52,643 bases of DNA from an uncultured Geobacteraceae bacterium (lineage in GTDB: Bacteria > Desulfobacterota > Desulfuromonadia > Desulfuromonadales > Geopsychrobacteraceae). Each line of letters starts with the position of its first letter. The stretch's first letter is position 1. The notes beneath the pieces are model-generated. The model did no database searches and was not told the DNA's origin. It saw nothing but the letters and a program-made list of their open reading frames with translations. A program made the translations under genes and the position numbers. Of the stretch, positions 34,387-41,461 are shown one piece after another. The stretch spans positions 1 to 52,643 of the forward strand of contig CALFFB010000029.1 of NCBI GenBank assembly GCA_937958075.1, in the 5' to 3' direction.

Positions 34387-35200
34387 TGCGGTACTTTTAC
34401 TTGTCCTGACCGGGATTGCCCTTGCGGGTACAATGTACTATTTACAGTTCATGCAAAAGCCTGAAGCACAGACATTTATGCAGCGGGCCGCACAACAGGA
34501 GAGCCTCGGACAGATAGAAGAGGCTCTTTTGAGTTATGACAGGGTTATCAACGCTTTTCCTCAGGGAAAAGAAGCGCCGGAAGCATTGCTCAGAACAGCG
34601 CGCATCTGGCATCATGATCGGAGCGATCCCCAGCAGGCGCTGGTGAACTATCTGCTACTGGAACGGGATTATCCCGACAGTCCACAGCAGCAGGTAGCGC
34701 AGGAGAATGCTGCCCGCATCGTCAAATATGATTTGCGTGATGATGCCGCGGCAATCGGTTATTATCAACGCTTACTGGACAAGCATCCGCAACAGGGGGA
34801 TCGCTACCAGTATGAAATCGCAGACAGTTATTTGCGCCTGGAAAACTACCCTCAGGCACGTATCGAGCTGGAGCAGCTGCTGAATCTCTTTCCTGAAAGC
34901 GAGCTGACAGCTGACGCCCTGCACCGCAAGGCAATGATTCTGATGATCGAAAACCGTCCGGATGAGGCGAAACAGGTATGGCAGGATCTGATTGACCTGT
35001 TTCCCCAGGGTTCCTACAGCAGTCAGGCGCGCTTCAACCTGGCCAGACTGCATGAGGAACAGGGGGAGTTGGAAGAGGCCCTTGAAGGCTACCGGCAGTT
35101 AGAGAACTTTCCTCGACCGGGTCTGTTGCAGCAGAAAATACGCCATCTGGAACAGCGCAGTGCCGTGAGAAATGAGGTTACGGAAAATGACGCAGAATAA
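34313..35200 (+). CDS. Membrane-anchored tetratricopeptide repeat protein
   Basis: 295-residue protein with a short basic N-terminus, one membrane helix (INAVLLLVLTGIALAGTMYYL) and then TPR or BamD-like repeats in the periplasm. Typical repeat pieces are AAQQESLGQIEEALLSYDRVINAFP, YFQ-like YQRLLDKHP and LEQLLNLFPESELTADALHR. The ATG at 34313 has AAAAGGA 8 bp upstream and lies inside the last 74 bp of gyrA, suggesting translational coupling. The partner is unknown; the fold suggests a role in envelope protein complexes. Confidence 0.82.
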   Translation: MSLHKLKKQLSQELKEHKTPKIRINAVLLLVLTGIALAGTMYYLQFMQKPEAQTFMQRAAQQESLGQIEEALLSYDRVINAFPQGKEAPEALLRTARIWHHDRSDPQQALVNYLLLERDYPDSPQQQVAQENAARIVKYDLRDDAAAIGYYQRLLDKHPQQGDRYQYEIADSYLRLENYPQARIELEQLLNLFPESELTADALHRKAMILMIENRPDEAKQVWQDLIDLFPQGSYSSQARFNLARLHEEQGELEEALEGYRQLENFPRPGLLQQKIRHLEQRSAVRNEVTENDAE

Positions 35201-36197
35201 AGTTGCCGTCATCGGCGCAGGCAGCTGGGGGACGACCCTGGCCAATCTGCTGGCAGAAAAAAAACTGTCTGTTACCCTCTGGTGCTATGAGGGGGATCTG
35301 GCTCAGCGCATGCAGGTAAGCCGCATCAATGACCTCTATTTGCCTGAAATCCAGCTGACAGAGACATTGCAGATAACCTCCGATCTGGCAGGAGCCGTCG
35401 CTGGTGCCGGTCTGGTTCTTTTTGTGACACCATCACAGGTGACCCGCCAGGTTTTGCGTCAGGCGGTTCCACACTTAAGCAACGATGCCCTTGTTGTCTC
35501 CGCATCCAAGGGGATCGAGAACGATACCCTGCAGCTCTTGTCACAGATTTTCGAGCAGGAACTGCCGGTCTCCCTGAGATCACGCATTGCCTTTCTATCA
35601 GGACCTTCTTTTGCCCGAGAGGTGAGTCAACATATGCCGACGGCAGTGGTTGCCGCCTCCAGGGATCAGGCGATCGGCGAGAGAGTGCAGCAGGTGTTCA
35701 GCACCCCCTTGTTCCGCGTTTACACCCATCACGACATAATCGGCGTTGAACTTGGCGGAGCCATGAAGAATGTCATTGCCCTGGCGGCGGGTGTCGCTGA
35801 CGGACTGGGGTTCGGCTACAATACCCGGGCCGCCCTGATTACCCGTGGACTGGCGGAGATGACCCGCATGGGAGTCCGGCTGGGTTCCTCCGTCGAGACC
35901 TTTTCCGGCCTGGCCGGTATGGGCGACCTGGTACTGACCTGTACCGGTGATTTGTCGCGTAACCGGACGGTCGGCATGGAACTGGGGAAGGGGCGTAAAC
36001 TTGCGGATATTCTGTCCGACATGCAGATGGTTGCCGAAGGTGTTAAAACAACCCTGTCGGCCTATCAACTGGCAAAAAAGCTGGATGTTGATATGCCGAT
36101 TACCGAGCAGATGTATCTCATTCTTTATCAACACAAGGACCCGCGCGAGGCTGTCTCCGATCTGATGTCGAGAGACCTCAAGGCAGAGCCGGGCTAG
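35187..36197 (+). CDS. gpsA: Glycerol-3-phosphate dehydrogenase [NAD(P)+]
   Basis: Makes sn-glycerol-3-phosphate from dihydroxyacetone phosphate for phospholipid synthesis. The ATG at 35187 gives 336 residues beginning TQNKVAVIGAGSWGTTLA with the dinucleotide-binding motif. SASKGIEND, SGPSFAREV, the catalytic lysine in GGAMKNVIALAAGV and RNRTVGMELGKG follow. The start overlaps the end of the TPR gene by 14 bp. All family blocks are intact. Confidence 0.96.
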   Translation: MTQNKVAVIGAGSWGTTLANLLAEKKLSVTLWCYEGDLAQRMQVSRINDLYLPEIQLTETLQITSDLAGAVAGAGLVLFVTPSQVTRQVLRQAVPHLSNDALVVSASKGIENDTLQLLSQIFEQELPVSLRSRIAFLSGPSFAREVSQHMPTAVVAASRDQAIGERVQQVFSTPLFRVYTHHDIIGVELGGAMKNVIALAAGVADGLGFGYNTRAALITRGLAEMTRMGVRLGSSVETFSGLAGMGDLVLTCTGDLSRNRTVGMELGKGRKLADILSDMQMVAEGVKTTLSAYQLAKKLDVDMPITEQMYLILYQHKDPREAVSDLMSRDLKAEPG

Positions 36198-36206
36198 GGG
36201 AGAGCA

Positions 36207-36773
36207 ATGGTGAGAGTGATTGTCGGGCTGATTCTTGTACTCTGCACAGGCAGCCTGCTGCTGGCCGCGACCGAGGTGGAAATACAGACCAACTACGGAG
36301 ACATCCGGGTTCAGCTGCATGATCGGCAGGCGCCGGCAACAGTGGCAAACTTTCTCGAGTATGTTGACGACGGATTTTATGACGGGACCATCTTTCATCG
36401 TATAATTCCCGGCTTCATGATACAGGGTGGCGGCTTCGATGAACACGACAGAAGGAAGGCCACCAGAGAGGCCATTGGCAACGAAGCAACAAATGGTTTA
36501 GAAAATCGTCGAGGATCCCTGGCCATGGCCAGGACCTCGGTGATTGACAGCGCGACCAGTCAGTTTTTTATCAACCTGGTGGATAATGACTTTCTCAACC
36601 ATCAAGGGTCGGCACCGGCAACATTCGGTTATGCTGTGTTCGGGCAGGTCATGGCGGGGATGGAGATTGTTGAAAAGATTGCCCAGGTAAAAACGTACAG
36701 ACGCAATAATCTGTTTCAGGATTATCCACAGACACCGGTTGTGATTAAAACCATCCGCAGAGTCTCGCCCTGA
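36207..36773 (+). CDS. Periplasmic peptidyl-prolyl cis-trans isomerase (cyclophilin type)
   Basis: Folding catalyst for proline bonds. The 188-residue protein has a signal peptide (VRVIVGLILVLCTGSLLLA) and then the cyclophilin domain: EIQTNYGDIRVQL, catalytic Arg in FHRIIPGFMIQGGGF, SLAMARTSVIDSATSQFFIN and FGYAVFGQVMAGMEIV. The sequence resembles PpiA-type periplasmic enzymes. It lies 9 bp after gpsA, with AGGGGAGAG upstream of the ATG. A perfect DnaA box lies inside its 3' end. Confidence 0.92.
   Translation: MVRVIVGLILVLCTGSLLLAATEVEIQTNYGDIRVQLHDRQAPATVANFLEYVDDGFYDGTIFHRIIPGFMIQGGGFDEHDRRKATREAIGNEATNGLENRRGSLAMARTSVIDSATSQFFINLVDNDFLNHQGSAPATFGYAVFGQVMAGMEIVEKIAQVKTYRRNNLFQDYPQTPVVIKTIRRVSP
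36722..36730 (+). promoter_or_regulatory. DnaA-box sequence inside the cyclophilin gene
   Basis: TTATCCACA, a perfect consensus match, encoded within the DYPQ codons near the 3' end of the cyclophilin gene. It may be coincidental or part of a DnaA-binding cluster with the pair before nth. Confidence 0.4.
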
Positions 36774-36838
36774 CGGATTATGCTGATCGATGTGACGTGT
36801 TTGACTGACCTGAGACCCTGAGCGTAAAAGGGCATGTT

Positions 36839-37573
36839 ATGGCAAAATTCCGGGTCATGAACTACCACCTCAACGGACTGCAGACAGTCAGGGCACAGGA
36901 ACTTTGTGCCCAGGTCATTCGTGAACAAAATCCGGATCTGGTTCTTCTCCAGGCAACCGGTTCGCGCACTGCTCCTGAGCGCTTGCTGAAGCTGGCGCAT
37001 GCTGCCGGCCTCTCTCTTTACCAGGCCGTTGGCGAAACCTGCTGTGCTTTTCTGGCGCATCATCCCCTGCACAATATCCAGCGTTTGCCCCTGGCTTTTG
37101 ACGCCAGCTGCCTCCGAGCTGATTTCGATCTGCCGGACGAGCGCGTTCACCTGTATAATTTCGCTCTGAGTATGAATCCTGTACAGCGGCTCGAACAGGT
37201 CAGGATTCTGCTGAGTGAAGAGGTGCTGAATAATACCGCATTTCCCTGTGCCACCATTATCTGCGGAGACTTCGGGCTACCCCTGTGGGGCTGTGGAAAA
37301 CTTGCCCTTAATCCGCGGATCGTCCGTTCCGTGCACCCGGAGACCAGAGCCAACTATCCGGCAGCTTTTCCCCTGTGGGGCCGAGGCCGTGTTTATTTTC
37401 AGGGGCCGGTCCAGTCTCTGGCGGGCAGTATCATCAGCACAGAACAGGCTAAACAGGCCTCTTCCCACCTGCCTATCGTGGTTACAGTGGAAACCCGGGA
37501 TACGCGTAAGGCCATCAAGGTCAGGGAGGCCACAACCCTGCGCTCCAAGCGTGCTGACCCTGTATGTGGATAA
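36839..37573 (+). CDS. Degenerate endonuclease/exonuclease/phosphatase-fold protein
   Basis: 244-residue protein whose strand order and spacing resemble the EEP (DNase I-like) superfamily, but with key catalytic positions changed. RVMNYHLNG stands for the first motif. LVLLQATG has Ala39 where Glu normally binds metal. CGDFGLP keeps Asp144 but has Gly146 for the usual Asn. SSHLP near 208-212 keeps His210 but has Ser209 for Asp. It is probably catalytically inactive, or a distant relative aligned by chance; I could not test it. It ends in a Lys/Arg-rich tail. The final codons overlap a DnaA box. The ribosome site is weak. Confidence 0.6.
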   Translation: MAKFRVMNYHLNGLQTVRAQELCAQVIREQNPDLVLLQATGSRTAPERLLKLAHAAGLSLYQAVGETCCAFLAHHPLHNIQRLPLAFDASCLRADFDLPDERVHLYNFALSMNPVQRLEQVRILLSEEVLNNTAFPCATIICGDFGLPLWGCGKLALNPRIVRSVHPETRANYPAAFPLWGRGRVYFQGPVQSLAGSIISTEQAKQASSHLPIVVTVETRDTRKAIKVREATTLRSKRADPVCG

Positions 37574-37592
37574 GTTGACAGTCTGTGGATAA
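37565..37592 (-). promoter_or_regulatory. Pair of perfect DnaA boxes upstream of nth
   Basis: TGTGGATAA occurs at 37565-37573 and again at 37584-37592, start-to-start 19 bp, both on the minus strand as TTATCCACA. The first overlaps the stop codon of the preceding gene, and the second lies 31 bp before the nth ATG. They could regulate nth or titrate DnaA. Confidence 0.6.
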
Positions 37593-37622
37593 ACTGTTTT
37601 TTCAAAGAACTGAAGAGAATTG

Positions 37623-38264
37623 ATGAACAAGCGCGAACGTGCCCTTGCCCTGTTAAGAGCTCTGGAGGAGATCTATCCTGATGCGCACTGCGCTCTGAAC
37701 TACGAAAACGCCTGGCAATTACTGGTCGCGACAATTCTGTCCGCGCAGTGCACTGATGTCCGGGTCAATCTGGTCACCAGGGAGTTGTTTGCCAACTATC
37801 CACAGCCGCAGGACCTGGCCGCTGCACCTCAGGAGGATGTGGAGGAGGTGATCAGATCGACGGGGTTTTTTCGTAACAAAGCGAAAAACCTCATTGCCTG
37901 TGCCGCACAGGTTCTGCAATTACACCAGGGCGAAGTGCCCCGGAATCTGGCTCAACTGACAGCCCTGCCCGGTGTCGGTCGGAAAACCGCCAACGTGGTC
38001 CTGGGGAACGCGTTCCAGATACCGGGCATGGTTGTCGATACTCATGTCAAACGCCTGGCACGTCGTTTCGGCTGGACAAGGTCTGACCAGCCAGATCAGA
38101 TCGAAAAGGATTTATGCCGGCTGCTCCCCCGCGCCGAATGGACACAGTGCGCCCATACTCTGATTGCTCATGGTCGTGCCTGCTGCAAGGCCCCCACCCC
38201 CCATTGCAGTCAGTGCGGTATTTTTGCCCTCTGTCCACGTCTTGGCGTAACCCGCGCTCACTAA
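37623..38264 (+). CDS. nth: Endonuclease III
   Basis: Bifunctional DNA glycosylase/AP lyase that removes oxidised pyrimidines. The ATG at 37623 gives 213 residues. Visible are the helix-hairpin-helix LPGVGRKTANVVLG with catalytic Lys121, Asp139 in VVDTHVKRLARR, and the four cysteines of the [4Fe-4S] loop (188, 195, 198, 204; spacing 6-2-5). All key residues are present. A TTG three bases upstream is also in frame but has no better ribosome site. Two perfect DnaA boxes precede it. Confidence 0.97.
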   Translation: MNKRERALALLRALEEIYPDAHCALNYENAWQLLVATILSAQCTDVRVNLVTRELFANYPQPQDLAAAPQEDVEEVIRSTGFFRNKAKNLIACAAQVLQLHQGEVPRNLAQLTALPGVGRKTANVVLGNAFQIPGMVVDTHVKRLARRFGWTRSDQPDQIEKDLCRLLPRAEWTQCAHTLIAHGRACCKAPTPHCSQCGIFALCPRLGVTRAH

Positions 38265-38299
38265 AGGCGGGCTTGTCAGGTTTTAACGCCCGCATAAGA

Positions 38300-38327
38300 A
38301 AAGCCCCGCATTCACATGCGGGGCTTT
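38300..38327. terminator. Hairpin terminator between nth and the cold-shock gene
   Basis: A perfect 12-bp stem (38300-38311 with 38316-38327, loop TCAC) lies between converging nth and csp. Its arms carry AAA/TTT ends, so it could act on both strands, though there is no long T-run outside the stem. Confidence 0.75.
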
Positions 38328-38387
38328 CCGGTGTACCCTCAGTATCGTCCTGGCTGACACCGGAGGCGTCAGCAGCGGTAGTTGCTC

Positions 38388-38588
38388 TTAAAGTTTGACA
38401 ACGTTAGCTGATTGTGGACCCTTGTCCCCCTGAATGACGTCAAAGCTTACCCGATCCCCTTCTGAAAGGGATTTGAAGCCCTCACCCTGAATTGCTGAGA
38501 AATGAACAAAGACATCAGGGCCGTTGTCTTGCTCAATAAAACCGAAACCTTTAGAATCATTAAACCACTTAACTGTACCTTCAGCCAT
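38388..38588 (-). CDS. Cold-shock protein (CspA family)
   Basis: 66-residue single-stranded nucleic-acid binding protein, likely an RNA chaperone. It has AEGTVKWFNDSKGFGFIEQD with RNP1 (KGFGFI) and RNP2 (VFVHF), and ends SANVVKL. The length is standard. An AAGGAG lies before the ATG. The 230-bp gap to phoB leaves room for the long leader usual for these genes, but I did not find a clear promoter in it. Confidence 0.96.
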   Translation of the reverse strand: MAEGTVKWFNDSKGFGFIEQDNGPDVFVHFSAIQGEGFKSLSEGDRVSFDVIQGDKGPQSANVVKL

Positions 38589-38818
38589 GCTTTACTCCTT
38601 ATGCTTTTCTCGAGGGCAACCGAACGGATTGATATCCTGCAACTGCTTCTATCATAAAAAACAATGAAAAAACAACGTTATTTTTCGACCTTGCCATATT
38701 TTCATGGTAGAAACGATTCCCTTGATACGTTTTAAAAATGGGCAATCATCCTCACAATAAGCTAACAATCAACAGGCACCCTCACAGCAAAATTTGATGA
38801 GAACGGTATGGGGCTTTT

Positions 38819-39520
38819 ATGAGTCATGAAAAAACCAGAATACTGGCTGTTGAAGATGAAGAGGACATTCTCGCGCTGCTGCATTTTAATCTGATCAAAG
38901 CCGGCTATGAGGTCGAAGGGGTAGGCTGTGGTGAAGAGGCCTTGCAGTCAATTGCTATCCGGCATCCTGATCTGATTCTTCTTGATCTGATGTTGCCCGG
39001 CATTGACGGCCTGGAGATCTGTCGGCGTTTGCGTGAGGGGGAATCCACCAGCCATATCCCCATTATTATGCTGACGGCTCGCGGCGAAGAGGCGGATGTC
39101 GTTCGCGGGCTGGAGCTGGGAGCGAACGACTATGTCACCAAGCCGTTCAGTTTCAAGATATTGCTGGCGCGAATTCAGAATGTGCTGCGTTATCACCAGC
39201 GTGGTGAACCTGAAGCTGATCCGGAACAGCTCAGCTTTGGTGAGCTGGTGATCCACCCCGGTCGGAATCTGGTGCAGGTCGCCGGAGAAACGGTTGAACT
39301 GACCTATACCGAGTTTCGCGTGCTGATTGCGTTGGCCCAACGCCCCGGCTGGGTCTTCACCCGTTATCAGATTGTCAATGCGGTTCGTGGGGAAGATTAC
39401 GCCGTCACGGATCGCGCCGTCGATGTGCAGATTGCCGGTTTACGTAAAAAACTGGGCAGCTGTGGGCACTATATTGAAACAGTACGCGGTGTCGGCTACC
39501 GTTTCCGGGGGAACGAGTGA
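38819..39520 (+). CDS. phoB: PhoB-like response regulator (OmpR family)
   Basis: Two-component regulator of 233 residues: a receiver domain with Asp56 (LILLDLMLPGIDG), the conserved lysine in VTKPFSFKILL, and a C-terminal winged helix (TYTEFRVLIALAQRPGWVFTR, RAVDVQIAGLRKKLG, IETVRGVGYRF). It pairs with the overlapping sensor kinase and most resembles PhoB. No pst genes are near, so phosphate control is inferred from similarity only. The ribosome site is a modest GGGG. Confidence 0.85.
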   Translation: MSHEKTRILAVEDEEDILALLHFNLIKAGYEVEGVGCGEEALQSIAIRHPDLILLDLMLPGIDGLEICRRLREGESTSHIPIIMLTARGEEADVVRGLELGANDYVTKPFSFKILLARIQNVLRYHQRGEPEADPEQLSFGELVIHPGRNLVQVAGETVELTYTEFRVLIALAQRPGWVFTRYQIVNAVRGEDYAVTDRAVDVQIAGLRKKLGSCGHYIETVRGVGYRFRGNE

Positions 39521-41283
39521 GACACCAGCGGCTGTTCTGGCAGCTCTACCCGTCCTATTTTCTTATCATTGCCCTGGTGCTTGCCGGCCTCGGCTGGACC
39601 TTCTCCATCTCTCTGCGTAATTTTCATTATCAGCAAACCGTCAGTGATCTGAAGGCCAGAGCCCACCTGGTTGCCCTGCAGTTACAGGAACAGCTTGCGC
39701 CGGATCGGTCCGCTGGACTGAATGACTATATTGCGCGCCAGGGACAACAGTCGGGAACCCGAATCACACTCATTGCGCAGGATGGCCGGGTACTGGCCGA
39801 CTCCCACCAGAAACCCGCCGGCATGGATAATCATGGACAACGGCCGGAAATTTTGCTGGCCGTGGCGCAAGGCGAAGGCGTGGCTGTTCGTTACAGTGAT
39901 TCCGTGCAGCAACAGCAGATGTATTATGCCATGGTTGTCGAAACCGGCAACACCTCCATCAGAATGGTCAGGGTTTCCATTTCCATGGACGTTATCGACC
40001 GGGCCCTCAGTGACCTGTACCGGCGTTTGATGACGATCGGTCTGGTGGTCGCCCTGGCCATTATTCCCGTAGCCTGGCTGCTGTCGCGCCGGATCAGCCG
40101 CCCGCTGGAGCTGATGACCAGTGCCGCTCAGCGGTTTTCTCAGGGGGATATGAACAGTCCCCTGCTGGAAATCGGATCAGCAGAAACCAGCCGACTGGCC
40201 AGGGCCCTGAACACCATGGCCGACGAGCTCGCGCAGATGATCCGGCGGGAGGTGGATCAGCGCGCCGAGATCGAGGCGATCCTGGGCTGTATGGTTGAGG
40301 GGATTATCGCCGTTGACATGCAGGGGCGTGTTCTCAGGTTGAATGCGGCGGCCATCAGGATGTTCGGCGTGAAACATTATCGCAGTGGTCGCTCCATCGA
40401 GGAAGTCGTCCGTCACGCTGACCTGCAGCATTTTATCCAGCAGGCATTAATCGCCCAGGAGCCTGTGGAAAGTGAGCTGGAACTCCTTGGTCTGGAAAAG
40501 TGCTCTCTGCATCTTCAGGCAACGCCCCTTACCGACTCCCAACAGCAGCGGATTGGCGTGGTTGTGGCCGTGCACGATCTGACCCGGTTGCGGCAACTGG
40601 AATCGGTGCGCAGGGATTTTGTCGCCAACGTGTCCCACGAACTGAAAACACCTATTACGGCAATTCGTGGGGCTGTCGAAACCCTTTTGGATGAGGAGGT
40701 TATTGACCGGGATGGCCGTAAATTCCTGCAGATTATCTTCAACCAGGGAGAGCGTCTGAACGCACTGATCGAAGATCTGCTCGATCTGTCACGTATTGAG
40801 CAGGGGGCCAGCCAGGGGGGCTGGCAGCTGGAGCCGGGAGACCTGCTGCCGGTTCTCGAAGGGGCACGGACCGCTTGTGAAACCCTGATGAACCACCATC
40901 AGGTCAGCGTGGATATCCAGTGTCCGGAACATCTTCAGGTGATGATGCATCCGCAGCTGCTGGAGCAGGCGGTTATCAATCTTCTGACCAACGCCATTAA
41001 ATACAGTGAAGTCAACAGCCTTGTCCGCCTGGACGTCAGGGTCGAGGAGCATACCATCGATATCCGGGTTGAAGACTGTGGATGTGGAATTGACGAAAAG
41101 CATCTGGCGCGGATTTTTGAACGCTTCTATCGTGCTGATCCGGCGCGCAGCCGCCGCCTCGGTGGAACCGGCCTGGGCCTGGCCATTGTCAAGCATGTCG
41201 CCCTCGCCCATCAGGGCGATGTCAGTGTTGCCAGCACCGTTGGCGAAGGCAGCTGTTTCGTCATTCATCTGCCCAGGTCTTAA
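39517..41283 (+). CDS. phoR: PhoR-like sensor histidine kinase
   Basis: Membrane sensor of 588 residues starting with GTG that overlaps the phoB stop by 4 bp. Two membrane helices (YFLIIALVLAGLGWTFSISL and LMTIGLVVALAIIPVAWLL) flank an extracytoplasmic domain of about 140 residues. HAMP, a PAS domain (EAILGCMVEGIIAVDMQGRVLRLN), the HisKA box (VSHELKTPITAIRG) and HATPase_c (INLLTNAIKYSE, GTGLGLAIVKH) follow. The domain order matches PhoR-type kinases that have a periplasmic region. Confidence 0.88.
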   Translation: MRHQRLFWQLYPSYFLIIALVLAGLGWTFSISLRNFHYQQTVSDLKARAHLVALQLQEQLAPDRSAGLNDYIARQGQQSGTRITLIAQDGRVLADSHQKPAGMDNHGQRPEILLAVAQGEGVAVRYSDSVQQQQMYYAMVVETGNTSIRMVRVSISMDVIDRALSDLYRRLMTIGLVVALAIIPVAWLLSRRISRPLELMTSAAQRFSQGDMNSPLLEIGSAETSRLARALNTMADELAQMIRREVDQRAEIEAILGCMVEGIIAVDMQGRVLRLNAAAIRMFGVKHYRSGRSIEEVVRHADLQHFIQQALIAQEPVESELELLGLEKCSLHLQATPLTDSQQQRIGVVVAVHDLTRLRQLESVRRDFVANVSHELKTPITAIRGAVETLLDEEVIDRDGRKFLQIIFNQGERLNALIEDLLDLSRIEQGASQGGWQLEPGDLLPVLEGARTACETLMNHHQVSVDIQCPEHLQVMMHPQLLEQAVINLLTNAIKYSEVNSLVRLDVRVEEHTIDIRVEDCGCGIDEKHLARIFERFYRADPARSRRLGGTGLGLAIVKHVALAHQGDVSVASTVGEGSCFVIHLPRS

Positions 41284-41461
41284 AGAGGGATTGGGTGATT
41301 TTATCGGTGACATACCGAAAGCACCGAGAGTAAACGCCTTTTATGCAGGAAATCGGCCCGAACAGACAGCTTTACATCTGCGAAAACATGAGTCTGCTGG
41401 AAAAATGGGAGCACGCGGGGTAGAATGGCCTGATACTAAACCGACAAAAGGAGATTGGATC

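Noticed and set aside
41006..41461. N-terminal extension of the aconitase frame
   Set aside because: Overlaps the kinase gene in another frame; the ribosome site and homology start at 41462.
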